Assembly: GCA_003993805.1 (NCBI GenBank)
Contig: RSEF01000019.1
Coordinates: forward strand, 8,473,420-8,537,419
DNA length: 64,000 nt
Source: Himantopus leucocephalus
Lineage: Eukaryota; Chordata; Aves; Charadriiformes; Recurvirostridae
Direction of reading: 5' to 3'
A program made the translations under genes and the position numbers. Shown here one piece after another: positions 1 to 12,425 of this stretch (its first letter is position 1; each line of letters opens with the position of its first letter). The notes beneath the pieces are model-generated. The model ran no database searches. It worked only from the letters and a program-made list of their open reading frames with translations, and had not been told where the DNA came from.

Positions 1-1060
1 TCCAGCTGTGGCCTCCCCAGGGCAGAGCAGAGGGGGAGGATGATGTGCAAAGACGATCGAGGAACTGGTTGAAGAACAAAGCTAGAGGAATAACCCTCAA
101 ACCTCTGGATTCAGCCCGAGACGCTTAACCCCTTAGACCAGTGATCCTTATCGTGCAAACCATACTGGTGGGACAGATGGCGGCTTGGGGCTTCGTCGCA
201 CACGTGCATGTCTGCACATCTTCCTGTTGCTCAGAGCATGGATGGAGGTGCAGAGCCATAGAAATGGGTTGGGATAACTCTGGTTAGCTCCAGACGAGCT
301 TACTGGCGCGGCCGTAGCACCAGTGCCGAGGGGAGCACGGGGGCAGTCTGCTGGCGGGGGCGAGTCGGCAGTGCTGGAGTTGGGGAACACGGAAAAGTGC
401 TTTATTTCTCCCGTTTCCCATCCCAAAAGAGGCTGGGAACCAGCCCCGGCCGTGTGGCTGGGGGTCCTGGCTGTCCTGCCGCCGGCTGGGCTGGGTCGCC
501 GCCTCTCACAAGGCGTTGGCGGAGACGCGCGACGTGGTTCAAGTGGCGTTAAGCAACTTCAAACGGCAGCGGGAGTAACTGGAAGTGAAAGAATGCAGAT
601 AGTTTATTAATGGGGTGTACGGAAATTTTCTGCCGGGTAGAAATATTGATTCTTTATTCCTATTTTAAAAGAAGCTTTTTGTAATGATCACCGAGAGTCA
701 TTTTCTGTTATCGATTGCAATAGAGCTGTGCTGGAGCCCTCCCTCCATTCATTGCACGCCCGCCAGTACCATTGAGAGGGAACGCGGCACAGGTTTTCCT
801 TTCAGGAACACGGCAACTTCTTAAATCAGCATTTCTGTCATCTTTCCAGCGGGGTTTTGCTATGTGTGTTTAAAGAGACGTAACACGTTTGCTCTTTTAA
901 ATCCGTTTACACTATTCTTAAAGTTCACCTTTGAGGGGGAGGCGGTGCGGGGAGGCAAATGCTAAAAATAAAACTCCCCCCTTAAGTAGATCACTTCTGC
1001 ATTTGACATTTACATGGAATTCATTTGCATCTCATTTGTACGTTTCTGCTCAATAGGTAG
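1..1060 (+). other. MSI2: MSI2 intron, 3' end (intron starts upstream of the window)
   Basis: This is non-coding sequence before the first exon in the window. The first ~550 bases are GC-rich and unremarkable. From about 610 to 1060 it becomes AT-rich, including an ATTTGCAT octamer at about 1022-1029. It ends at the acceptor ...CAATAGGTAG before 1061. The polypyrimidine tract is short and interrupted, so the acceptor looks weak. No gene is visible on the opposite strand. Confidence 0.75.
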
Positions 1061-1171
1061 AATGTAAGAAAGCACAACCTAAAGAAGTGATGTTTCCACC
1101 AGGGACGAGAGGAAGGGCACGTGGATTACCGTATACCATGGACGCTTTTATGCTAGGGATGGGAATGTTGG
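1061..1171 (+). CDS. MSI2: MSI2 exon: end of RRM2 and linker
   Basis: This 111-nt internal coding exon encodes the end of the second RNA-recognition motif (ECKKAQPKE, its last strand) and the following linker ([29 protein letters not shown]). Musashi-2 is a cytoplasmic RNA-binding protein that binds UAG-containing sites in mRNA 3' UTRs and controls translation in stem and progenitor cells. The exon begins after AG at 1060; its first two bases complete a glutamate codon begun in the previous exon. It ends with a single G before the donor GTAAGTGCC, so both junctions are phase 1. The protein is recognised from memory and matches vertebrate MSI2 closely; the MSI1 paralogue diverges downstream. 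Counting back from the C-terminus of the recalled 346-residue mouse form, it should start near residue 181. The RRM1 and RRM2 cores are outside the window. Confidence 0.96.
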
Positions 1172-4100
1172 GTAAGTGCCGGAGCCACCGCACGTCTCCC
1201 GGAGCCAGCGGCTCCCGTGTTGTCTCCCTGATTTCTGAACGCTTAAGGCGTAGGGGTGAGCAAATCCCTGCACCCGTGTGGGTGCGAGTCTAAAACTTCA
1301 GCAGGGGCGGAGTGGGGAAAATAATCCTGTCTGTGGTAAATGATTAACTTCCCCCCCCCTTCCTGGAATATAAAAATTTGCATTTAAATGGATGTTTTAA
1401 ATAGCCTGTTTTACTCTTACTCGCAAAAATAGAATGATGAAAGATGCAGTGTGTTCATTCTGACTAAAAATGATCTCTCCCCTTTTTTAGAGGAATTGAG
1501 TCACACATTATTCCCCTTCTTTTAAAGGTATCTTTGACAGTTCAGCATAGATAATTGAAAATCTTGCCGGTTCTTAAATGGCATGCAAGATGGAGAAAGC
1601 AGGGAGATGTGTAACAGTATAGGTCGCAACAATAATTACAAGTTTCAAGGAGATGGAACGGTATTTTAGTCCAGAGTATTGTGTCCAGAAAATACTAATT
1701 AAATGGGATAAATGATATTTAATGGCAAAATTCTATTTGTGCATGAGGTCTATTTAGTTAAAATTGGTTCTCGTTTGTTTCTGCCTGGATAGTTCTTCTT
1801 TCTGTATAATGTGACAACCTCTTGATACTCTGTCTTCAGATTTACTAAGCCAAATTGCTGTTAATCCATTCCCAACATATTTTTGTAAAACCCCACACAT
1901 TTTCAGCTTTCTGCTCCCTTTGTGTCACTGGACTTTCCCTCGGTGGTCACCTGCTGTGTCCCTAAAGCGCGCATGAACGAGAGGGCATCTGGAGGTGTTC
2001 CCAGGCGGAACTGAGCCTTTCCCAGCCGAGCGTCCCTGGTACCTGCCCCCTCCGGGATGCTTTGGGTTTTCTGTCCTGGGTTTGGGTGATCCCAGAAGCT
2101 GAGCACAAAAACCAGCCTGGAAAGCTGGTGCTCGGCTGTCCTGAGCTCTGCCGAGCAGGTCCGTGGGCTGTCCGAGATGCTGGAGGACCCCGGGGCTCCT
2201 GGAGTGGGCGGCAGGTCGGAGGACTCGGTTCCTATGAGTATCAGGCTGTTATGCGGAGATGGCTGACTTCAGGCACCGCTTGATTTGATAGGGAAAACTT
2301 TCCTGCCATGTTTGCTTTATCTCTGAATTAATAGTACTTCTGTTCGTGTGGCTGGAACGATCCATTTCGGGGATGCGTAATTGGGTTATTTCAGCTGATC
2401 ATCTATTTTTCTGTCCCCACACTCCACCGCCACCCTGCCCCATAGTGTCTGGAAATTACATTTTATGGTTAAAATATTTATCTTGTTCTAGTCAGTCTGT
2501 GATTTCGTTACCTGTATGTTCCCTGTGTGCTGGAGCGTATGTACTTTATTTCTGTTGTTTCTCTTTCTTTTCCGCTCGCGGTGCCTGAGGTTTGGGGTGG
2601 TGGAGGTGCTGCGTGCCGCCTTGCTGGCCCGGCCCGCCCGGCTGCTGGAGGAGAGAGCCCCGCTCGCCCCGGGCTGGGCAACGACGCCCAGGGCAGCATC
2701 GTCCCTCTTCTGCTCACCACGGGCAGACTTGCCTCAGCCCTTCTCCTCGCAGCCGGGCAAGGGGTGGATGGAGCCGGGGTCCACCCCAGCGACCTGACGG
2801 GAAAATTCAGCCCTCGGGTGCGGCGTGAGTCATTGCCACCGGGGCTGCCTCTCTGGAAAAAGGTGGTTTCAAGCCATAAGAAGTAAGGGAAGAAGCCTCC
2901 AGCGAGCGCGTCTGCGTCTGCACAGGGCAAGCGATGCGGGTGCCTGTCGGCAGATCCCCGTCCTGCTGCGGTGCGGGGGGTCAGGTCACCCCGACAGGCT
3001 CTGCTCCAGCCCGTCTCGCAACATGCTCTTACTAGATTTCAAATCAGGGCGACTTGCTCAGAATTAATGATTGATTCGTGTTGAAGGCCAGATGCTTCAT
3101 TATCTGCTCGAGCTGGATTTTTCATCTTCCAAGTTCCTGCTTGCTACAGTGGCACCGTGTTAAATAATTAAGTGCTAAACAAGGAAATCGCAAGACACGA
3201 GAGCCCGGCTGTCTGGATGGCCATTATAAATCCCCGTTTTCAAAGGCTGCCTGGAAGAGATGGCTTCAAGGGGGCTGATGGCAGCGGCTCAGCGGGGAGC
3301 CCGAATCTCTCCTTCCCAAGCCCCGGCAGCTGCGTGGCGGTGGGGCCCGTCCCCGCAGGGAGAGGGGCGTAATTAACCCATCAAACGACGAGGCGCACCA
3401 AGTCACGTACCGCCGGAGGCAGCGTCTGCAGGAGCCGAGCGTTTTGCTGAGGTCCCGGGAGGTCGGTGTCAGCCCTGCCCCCTCCCTCCTTTCAGGTGCC
3501 TTCCTGGACCGAAACAGAGCGATTTGGGCTGCTCTTGGAGGATTTTTATACCTGTTTCCAAAAGCCCTTGTTCAAGGTCACCTTCTCCAGATGCCATTCA
3601 CGGGCAGAGGAGGGAATCGGAGGAAGGAACGCACGAGACAACCCAAAGGAAAGAGCAGGGAACGACTCCCTCCAAAGCTATTAAGGAAGTTGGTCTTTTT
3701 CATTAATCACAGCCTCCCCAAGGAGCCTGCCGCAGCCGGGGTCTAAAGGTGCGTAGGCAGCCGCTTCTGTGATGATTTGGTTGATTGGAACAAAATTAAA
3801 GTGTTCTTCTGAAAGGATTTTTTGACTCCGGGCGCGCGGGCAGGCTGAGCCTCTTGCCAGGACTGCTTCTGGGCTGGCCGGGGCTCGGTCTGCTGGGGGG
3901 ACGCGCGTGGTCTCGGGGGAGATGAGGAACGTTAATTAGCCGCCCTGCACGAAGAGCGGGCTGGAGTGGTTCCAGTTCCCGTGATCTCCCTCTCCCTGGC
4001 AGCCCACCCAGCAGGAATTGCCGCTCCCCGGCCCCGTGGACGCTCGTGAGCAGGCGCCGTGTCCCCCCCAGCAGGCGGCGCGCACGCCGGCAGCTGAGTG

Positions 4101-7100
4101 GGAGCGGTTGGGTGGCCGAGAAGCTTGCCGTGCGGCCAGAAGCCTCACCTCTGCCACCTGGGCCTGGGGGGCAAGCCCCGTCACCCAAGGGCACGTGGGT
4201 GCCACTGCGTTGCCCCATGGCTTTTTGCTCTCCATTCAGGTCTGTACCTGAAAATTTGAGGGGAAAAAAAAAAAGAGAGAAAAGAAGAAAGCAACCGAGG
4301 AGCAACATTAATAGGAGGTCATCTCTGTCTGCCCTCCCATCTGAAGCAGCTCTGTGCGTCTGGGACGTCGCAGCTGCCGTTGCGGTGGTCCCGGCGGTGA
4401 CACCCGGCTCTGGAGGTGACTGCGGCACTGCTCGATCTGAGCTGGGGCCGCGCAGCACTCGTTGCTTCTGGCGGCGGGCGTCTTAGGCTTGCTGGTGTTT
4501 AATATTAAAGTTGGGCTCTTTTTAACTTGCAAACCCCTCCAGAGACAGGAGCGCTCGGCCAGCGAAGCTGATGCCCCCAGACTGCCGAGATGATGTCTGA
4601 CATGAACACCGGATTTCGGAAGTCTCCAGCAGGCGGCTTACATCGGTGCTCAGGGCGGAGCGGGGCTCTGCATTGCTGCGCACGTTCGGTCTAGGTGGGC
4701 TGAGCTCACACAGAGCAGAAGTTTGTGCCCTTCAAAGAAAGTCATTCCTTTTTTCCGTCAGACTCTGTGTAATAGAGTAGCAGCCGCCGCTGGGGCAGGG
4801 CTCGGGAAGGGAGTCCGGCTTCTTCCTTCGCACCGGCGTCCCGGGAGGCTGCGCAACCTGCCGGCACCCCCGGCTCCTGCAGCAGCACCCGCTGCCGCCC
4901 TCGCTGAGGAGCGCGGCTGCGGGCAGCTTTAGCTTAGCTCTTGAATTCCCTTGAAGGAGGAGGTCAGCCAACTTTGTTGGACCACGGGAGGAACTTCTAC
5001 AGCAGATGTGTTTCTTCTCCGTAGCTGCTCCCTAGTATGCCACCACCCGCTGCATCCCTGGGAGATGATTTTTGGATGCGTTCCCTCATGCCACAGGTGC
5101 TTATGTCAAGGTCACAGCACGTTTCTTTTGAGAAGGACCCTGAGCATTGTTGTTGCAGCATGGGGCTGTGCTTTGGACCATGCCCCTCCTTGCGAAGGAC
5201 CTGGCGTTCCTTGCTCTGAGCAGCATTGGGAGCATTTACCGGAGCATTTGAATTAATGTTGCAGAGGTCTCCAGGCCCCGGTGCGCTCAGTGTTCCCACA
5301 TATTAACCACGAGCTTTGTCCATCTCAGATCACCAAATTCAGAAGTGCAGAGACATTTCCGTAGCCTGGTTCAGTGGTCGTGGACACTTCCCCGCTTGGA
5401 GCAGAGAAGCCGTTTCTCCCTCTGGAGGTGCTGGTGGGATGGAGGGGAGTCGGGAGTCCGGCTCAGGTCTCCTGCCTTTCCAGTGACCTTGTGCTTGTGC
5501 CGTGGCAAGCTGCTCGGTCTCCGGGACCACAGAGCCCCTGTGCAGAATGGAAGGTAGGGCAGTTTGCCCAGTTTCCCTTTTTGTCGAACGTCTGCGATGC
5601 TCAGGCTTTACCATGGGCCCAGCGGCGTGGGCTTTAGCACCAGGAATGCCGTGATGCCCTCAGGTACGCTGTGAGTAAAAAGGTCAGCGTTACCTCTTTG
5701 CAGCTGTTTCCATCCTGGAAGCGGAGCCGTTGCTTTCCCCTGGGAGAACGTCTTTGCACCGAGCGGTTGCTCGCACGCTGCGGTGGTAACGGACTCCATG
5801 GCCGCATCGGGTGTTGCCACCACGAAGAGTGTGACAGCCGGTTGAGCGTGCCCGTCGGGTGGTCGGCGTGGTGCTTCCAGCAGCCATCGCTCTCGCCTCG
5901 CACGCCAGCCCTGCCCGCAGAGCGCCCAGCGCAGGGCAGGATCTGGCCCACTGCAGGATGGAGCTCCGCGAGGCTCCAGCACAGGGGCTGGAAGTTGGAC
6001 CAGCCTGCAGGGTGGGTGCACCAGACCTGCTGCTGTTCATGTCGGAGACAGGAGTGGTGGCGTGAAAGCAGTTTTGGTTGTTCGTTTTGAGTTCTGCTTC
6101 CACAGACAGGAGGGTCTCGCTTCGGAGGAGGTAATCCAGGCAAAACTTGGATTTTTGGTTTAGCAACGAGGGATAATTAGAGACTGATCATGCCCCAGGA
6201 CTCCTGAAGCAAATAAACTGTTCGGTGCCCAATGCAGGATGAGAATGGCATCTAATGGAAATGGTGGGCAGGTCAGCATGGCCATAATTTGGCTTGATGA
6301 AGCATCCACATGGGCATGGTGTTAATGCGCTATTGATATTCAGCCAGGCAATTTCCCCCGCGCGCATCGGGCTTTGACTCGTTAGAGCAGAGCTGGGCAC
6401 TGCGGCAGTAAATGAAGAGGAAAATTGAAGTAATGTTGTATTATAAATTTATGATTTCATCTGCCTGACCTAGAGAGCGTTGAGCGCTGGCGATGCAGCG
6501 AGAGCCCCCCAGGCAGCTCCGCCGGTGCCGCCGCCGCCGGGCAGCGCCGGGCTCAGCCGAGGAGAGCGGGGCTGCTGCTGTGCTGCACGCTGCCCTGCGT
6601 CTGGGGGCAGGAGCATCCCCGGCCCCGCAGAGCATCCCAGGGCAGGGCATCCTCCACCGCACGGACAACTCCAGAAACACCGCGGGCAGCTGCCATCCGC
6701 GGCTGTGCCGGTCCGGCTGGGGCCACGGGGACCGCACCTGCAGCCCCCGCTCCCCAGGGCAGACCTCAGGCACTGCCCGGCACGTCGGTCCCCTGCAGCC
6801 CCGACAGTCGCGAGCTGACGGGTCTGCTTCAGAGTTGTTTGAGTCAGAATAAAACTTGATTTTTCCAGTTGGCGAGCAGAGGGGCTGTGGTCGGGCGCCG
6901 CAGAGCGATTTTTCATGGCGGAGCTTGCGGTGGTGTTAATGGCACTGCTTACTCAGCAAACAATCCATTTATCAATATTGTTGTTTAAAAAAAAAAAAAA
7001 AANAAAAAGAAAGAAAAAAGGTTTGTAAAGCTTAACTGTGAAAGATCTGATTTAATGACAGAGGTGATTAATTTCTAAGGGAATCCAGCTGTTGAGCTGT

Positions 7101-8749
7101 GAAATAAATACGCAAGGGCTAAGCAGTGTGTACATATCGCTGAAAGCCGCAGCGTGCTGTCCGGGCGTCGCAGGGCTGCTTTCCCCTGGCACTGCTTAAT
7201 CCCGTAATCAAAATTCATCCGAGCATTTTTATCTTCTAGTTTTAGGTTATGATTAATAGTACGTTATATGTATATATAAATCTAATTAGAAATGGAGGGA
7301 CTTGCTGCGGCAGCAAAATAGCCGTGCGATGTACGAGTATATTGAAGAACAAATAAAAGCGGAGATAGGAGACCCCCAGAAGAACCATTCGGCTGCTGAA
7401 CCTGTGCTCGGGGTCCAGCCCAGCTGCTGCCGTCGTCGCTGCCGAGATTTCCACTGACTTCAGACGGAGCGAGAGCAAACTTCTTGTGATGGTTTCTTGG
7501 TCTGGAGAGGTCTTTCCTGGAAACTGGAGGAGTCTGGGCTGACGCTGACAGTCAGCGGGAACGTTACGCAGCATTTATTGCACTGGAATTGCAAAGGGCG
7601 CTCCTGTTTTTAAGAAAACCAAACAAGGAAATGCTGAGGATTGGAAGCGAGGGTGCAATTTTAGGGAATCTCCTTAGTGTAGAGGACATCTTATGGCATC
7701 GGCCGTACTGGTCGTAGCAAACGCCCGTGGTGGGACCAGAGAGGACCGCTGTGTTAAAACACGGGGGGTCACAGTGTGCGAAACCCGCTGCTGCCTGGAG
7801 GGTGAAAGCCCCCTCCGCTGGCCGGGGTGTCGGGGTTAGCTGCCGGGGTGCTGGCGAGGCATGCCCTGGGTAACGCCGTGAAAGCCTCGGCCGAGCACCC
7901 GCGGGGTGGTGCCGCTGTCCCTCAGACGCCGCGGGGGGACCTCCCGCACCCACCGCCCTCCGCGGGCTCTGCCCTGTGCTGACGCCTCCCGGCACTCCCA
8001 GCCGCGGCGGGGAGCGGGCAGAGCCGCCACGCAGTGCGTTTACTCGGGCATCTTTATTAACAAAATGATCTCGAGTGGTATTTTTCTCCTAATAAAACTT
8101 CAAAAGGTTGGATGAGTTTCCGCGCGTATCCCAGAAATTGCTTTAGGAAGCAGTTCTCAGAGCCGGGTTTTACTTTCCGGAAAAATTAAAAGCTCTTTGA
8201 CTCTCTGGCTCATTGCCGTTGCTGCCTCTCACTCTTTGATGTGTTAACTGTTGTCCTTCACACTCCCGGGATAAAGAATTACTACTACCTTAATCTCCAA
8301 CTGTCAATAGCTCTGAAGCAAAGTACATTCATTGTAAGCTCTCCAAATGTCAGAGCAAACCCGTGTTATGTGTTTAGCCTCAGCATTTGGCATTTACTCT
8401 TCCAGCTAACAAGTATGCACAGTCCTTGGACTTCACATACCAAAGTGCATGTTAATTACCTGAGTGACAGGTCTCACGCACAAAGCCAGACAGGCACGCG
8501 GGCAGGAGAGCCCGCCAGCTCGAGATGTTTCTGTTCAAGATAATAATGAAACCTTTCTGCAGTTTTGCATGAGCAGAATAAATCTTGGGGTTTAATACCT
8601 GCTGTAAAATCAAGCCTCGCCCATCCTCCATGTCATTTTGCGTTGTACTTAAAAACAAAAAGCCGTTATTAATCTTCAAACTTCTGTCTCTCTCTCTTTT
8701 ATTTATTTTTTTATTGTTTTATTTTTATTTTTACTTTTCTGTGATCAAG
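1172..8749 (+). other. MSI2: MSI2 intron (about 7.6 kb)
   Basis: This intron has a donor GTAAGTGCC and an acceptor GATCAAG. The acceptor is preceded by an unusually long T-rich tract (about 8683-8740), broken by a few A and G bases. The interior alternates between GC-rich stretches (2590-2800, 3820-4500, 6480-6800, 7840-8030) and AT-rich blocks (1320-1860, 6170-6460, 7040-7360, 8040-8450). Apparent reading frames in the GC-rich parts have no recognisable protein and lie on both strands. A poly-A tract with one unresolved base occurs at 6987-7018. No other gene or interspersed repeat was recognised. Confidence 0.8.
6987..7018. repeat. Poly-A / A-rich tract with one N
   Basis: This is an A-rich simple tract of about 32 bases with one ambiguous base at 7003 and interspersed G. 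It is probably a length-uncertain homopolymer in the assembly. There is no identifiable retrotransposon body next to it. Confidence 0.8.
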
Positions 8750-8824
8750 GTTACCCGAATTTTGTTGCAACGTACGGCCGAGGATATCCTGGATTTGCCC
8801 CAAGTTACAGCTATCAGTTCCCAG
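8750..8824 (+). CDS. MSI2: MSI2 exon: Tyr/Gly-rich segment
   Basis: This 75-nt internal exon encodes the Tyr/Gly-rich stretch [16 protein letters not shown] followed by [10 protein letters not shown] (the first glycine codon is shared with the previous exon). It joins phase 1 to phase 1: G|GT on entry, and a final G before the donor GTACGTACG. Because it is symmetric it could be skipped without a frameshift. From memory, mammalian MSI2 reads SYGYQ where this sequence reads SYSYQ (codon AGC). Its final G can join either the alternative last exon (G+AC, giving Asp) or the exon at 24896 (G+GT, giving Gly), so this is where short and long isoforms diverge. Confidence 0.96.
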
Positions 8825-9140
8825 GTACGTACGTTTCATTTGCAGATTTACTTATTTTCCCCTCTTTCCTTCTTTATTTTTTTTTTCTTTTTTTTTAAAT
8901 CCTTAGCTGCAAGCTGAGACAGGCAAGTCTGCAGGGAGCAGCTCACACGACAACATTTTTTTTTACTATTTTAAAATAGATATTTCTATATACATATTTT
9001 AAATACATTTTTACTAACGTGTAAATTGGTACTGGTTATTTGAAAACAAACTTCCTAAGTTAAACCATAAAGCAACAGAGATAATCTAAGAGCTATTACC
9101 CTCCCTTTGATGGGTTTTTCCTTCCATATATGTTGTAGAG

Positions 9141-9164
9141 ATACACACAGACACACACACACAG
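9141..9164. repeat. Short CA-rich microsatellite
   Basis: This is an imperfect CA/CAGA dinucleotide tract of about 24 bases within the intron. It is too short to suggest any function. Confidence 0.7.
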
Positions 9165-9339
9165 ACTTGCAGACACGTTCCCATGCTGTCCTGCGGTAAG
9201 TGAATATTCTTTGCAAGTGCAGTCTTGGAGTGATGAGAAGTCCAACCTTCCTGTGTTCTCTGGCGAGGTCTCTGCCGTCCTTCACGGAAGGAGTTTCTAA
9301 CCGCCTGTTGATGGTTCGGTTTGGGTTCGGCTTCGGTTT

Positions 9340-9680
9340 GGTTTCCCCCCTTTCCTCGGCGTCCTGCCGCGGCGGTGGGACCGGCTCGGGGCTGGCTGCG
9401 GGGCACGGCGGGGGTCGGGAAAAGCCCGTCCCGCAGGTGGGGCTGACACCAACACCGCACCGGGCACGGTTCCCTTCCCTTTCCCCTTGCGGTGTCCCGG
9501 CCAGCTCGAACAAGCAACGCGACGCTGCCGTGTTTAGGGCTTGCGAATAGCTGAAGCCCACCCGGGCGCCGCGGCAAGGAGACCCCGGGGTGCCGTGCGT
9601 TACGTCCATGAGCGCGCTTGTGGCGGGGGTCACGCGCGAGCGGTCCCACCGCCCGCTGCCGCGGCTTAGAAGGGGAGGGG
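9340..9680. other. Intronic CpG-rich patch
   Basis: This stretch of roughly 340 bases is rich in GC and CpG compared with the AT-rich intron on either side. No TATA box, initiator or recognisable first exon was identified. It could be an intragenic CpG island or local base-composition drift. Confidence 0.4.
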
Positions 9681-12384
9681 TGGGAGCACAGCTCTGCTCG
9701 GGGTAAGCGAGAAGCCGAGTGAGCAGCGGCAGGTGCGGGAGGGAGAGCAGCTCCGCGGGGAGGAAAATCCGCCGCCCTCAGGGGAAGGCTCCTTGGGGTG
9801 GGTGAGGCTGCGGAGGGGCGCTGGGCTCTACCTGCGGCACACCGGGCGAAGGCACAGCCTTGCGTTCAGCGCCGGGTCGTTAGGATGAAACATACCATCG
9901 GAAGCATACGGATTGTTAACATCCACATGGTGAACAGCGTCCTTGGGTGGTAGTTTCTGTGGAGCTGGTTTTTGCAGGACAAAAGGGAAAGAGTGCTGTT
10001 AGGGGTTTTTTTTTCCCAATTGCTGCTAAACTTCACAAATGCTACGGCTCCACTCTAAACCCATCCGCCTCTCTCCCACCCGGGCCGCCCCCTCCCAAAC
10101 CGAGCCAGGTCCGACACAACCTGGGTGTCAGGGCTGGCGGCGGAGCTGCCGGGGTGCGTGCCGGGCAGGGAGGGGTGGCAGCGGCGGGTGACACGGCTGC
10201 TGGTGGTGACAAGGCAGCTGCCCCCACGGGTGGCACTGGAGGCAGTGGGCAGAGGTCCAGGCTGGCCGGGACCACAGCCCTTAGTGCTGGAACGTAAGGT
10301 GGGGGCTTCAGAAGGCGTTTGCATGTTGTCTCGCGCTTTCCTCCCGGGCCCTCGCGACTCCTTGTACCAGCTGATTTGTACGACGACAGCTAAATGAGAG
10401 ACACCCTTGATAGGTTAAATGATGAAAATCGGCAGAGCTTAGACGGCTTTAATTATAAACATGTCTAAAATGAACGTGTCTGCCAGCTGACAGCAGAGGT
10501 GCCGTTCGACACTAGCCCTCGCTATATATATTTTTATTAAGGGCCTGGTTGTTCGAAACACGCCCTCCAGTTATTTGGTAGTTATTTTCAGCCTCTTGCA
10601 GAGATTGAACACGCAGAAGAAAACCGAAGTGGATTGTCAGCACTAAAAAGCAGGTGCATCTCATTGCAGGCACCAGTTGTGCCGTCGGGAGCGGGGCGGC
10701 GAAGGGGAGGTGCCGAGTCCTCCACCGCCTTGCTGGGCTTTCCCTGCCCTACAGCTCTGCCCGCGGTGTCTGCTCCGCTCCCGCTCCCGTAATATATTCC
10801 TTAAGAGCAATCAGAGCTGTTCACAGAGTTGTTAGGCCGTTTCTCGCAGATGACGTGGGGCTCCGCTCTCCAGAATCACGACCCGTCAGAGCAGCGCGGG
10901 AGCCCTCCCGGCCAGGGGCACGGCGCGAGGGGTTCGGTGCCCGTCAGCAGAACGGGGTGTCCCCCTCTCTGGAGCGGGGCGTTTGGGGGTAGAGAGCCCC
11001 GTACCACGGGAGCACAGCTCGGGGCGCGAGGCAGCGTTTCGGGAGCAGGTCAGGATTTGGGGAAAGGGGATGTGCCGGCACTGCCGGCTCCCGCCATGGG
11101 GACAGCGGTGGAAGCGAGTGCCGCTCCACGGGGCTGTGTCCGGCCGTGTCTCAGGTGGCTCTCCCCGCTCTCCTTTCGCCCCTCTCTGCTGGAGGCAGCG
11201 TGTCCTGCGGCACAGGGCTCTCCCGGCCCTCGCTGCTCCACCACACACCCCTGGGGAGGAACGGAGTAGGCAGCCTGAGCCACCAGCCCTGGGGAGAGGC
11301 GTTCGGTGCCACGGGACGAATCGCGTAAGGCTCAAAAGAGCCCGAACGCCCCAACCCTTCCCTTGGCGTGTTTTGACGTTTGCAGAAGTGCCCACGGGGC
11401 CCGTGGTGCGACTGTGGCTTGGAGCGTGAGATAGGAGCACGCGCGAACCTAACGGGGAGAAATCTGGAATCTGCTTTTTGAATAGGTCGTCGTGCCCAAA
11501 TGCTCGGTGTCGCGGTTCGAAAAGAAAAGTACTTGGCCGTTGGGGCAGGAGCGTCCCAGGCAGCGCGCCGGAGAGCTCGGGCTGCCTCCCGCCTCCGCAG
11601 TGCCTGAGCGGCGGTGGTGTTGCAGCCGCAGCCGTGTGTGTATAAGTATACGTATATATAAAATACAGAGAGTGACACAGCGGGGTTCCTGTGGTTCGCT
11701 GCAGAGGAGACCTGGCAGTGGTTTTTACTGCAGTGGAGTTGTGTGGTGAGTCCTGTTGCCCGCACGGTGCCTGTGCCGCGGTAGCCCAGGTTGGCCGGGC
11801 AGGCGGGGGCCGGGGCCGTTCCCGGCGGGTGTCACGGCAGAGCTGTCCCACTGCGTCCCCGTCCCACCGGGCTCCGCACTGCGGTGCCTCGGCACTGCCC
11901 AGCGGACGTTAGTGCGGTTCCTCCTCAGGTTTCGCTGCCTATTTACTTCTTCAATTTCAAATTAAAAAAAAATGAGTGCCCATCTGAATTGAACAGTCAC
12001 ATTGGTATTTACTGTTGTCCAAGTGAAACGAGGCTACAAATGTCACGACCCACCGGTGACATGTGCATTTCCGTCCCGCGGCACGCCGGCTGCCGGAGCT
12101 GCGGGCACAGTCCCCTGGATGGGCCCTCCCCGCACCCTCCGCTGTTCCCGCTCCGCGCCGGGACGGCCCCTGGCTCCACGGGCGAGACGCACACAATCCC
12201 TTTGGCAACTGCTCTATCTTCTCCCATCACGTTATTTTTTTCCTCTAGGCCTTTATAACTCAGTACATAGACTTTTTTTTTAATTGCAATCACTCCCTTT
12301 CTATGTCTTTTTTTTTTTTTTTAATTTCTGGGACTTATCTTTTCAGTTTAATCTATTAATTTCTGTTCTTATTTCACTTTGCAG

Positions 12385-12425
12385 ACTATTTGCCGATTTC
12401 ACAAGACATAATTTTTATCAACTAG
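12385..12425 (+). CDS. MSI2: MSI2 alternative last coding exon (short isoform)
   Basis: After a strong acceptor (TTTCACTTTGCAG) the sequence reads G+AC TAT TTG..., encoding DYLPISQDIIFIN and then TAG at 12423-12425. From memory, the short mammalian MSI2 isoform ends with DYLPVSQDIIFIN straight after ...YQFP; here only one residue differs (Val to Ile). Splicing from the phase-1 donor at 8824 keeps the frame. The product would keep both RRMs but lack the alanine-rich and proline/glycine-rich C-terminal tail encoded by the three downstream coding exons. No donor is needed after it; the exon continues into its own U-rich 3' UTR. Confidence 0.92.

Larger units (their letters stand above)
8825..12384 (+). 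other. MSI2: MSI2 intron up to the alternative last exon
   Basis: This intronic stretch starts at donor GTACGTACG. It contains a short CA-rich patch (9141-9164), a GC- and CpG-rich patch (about 9340-9680), a second GC-rich stretch (about 10650-11300), and an AT-rich block (10390-10660). The longest apparent frame, on the minus strand at 10886-11851, has the low-complexity Arg/Pro/Ala composition of GC-rich noise. The stretch ends in the pyrimidine-rich acceptor TTTCACTTTGCAG at 12384. Confidence 0.75.

Noticed and set aside
10886..11851. 321-codon open frame on the minus strand
   Set aside because: It lies in GC-rich intron, has low-complexity Arg/Pro/Ala composition, overlaps open frames on both strands, and shows no domain I recognise.
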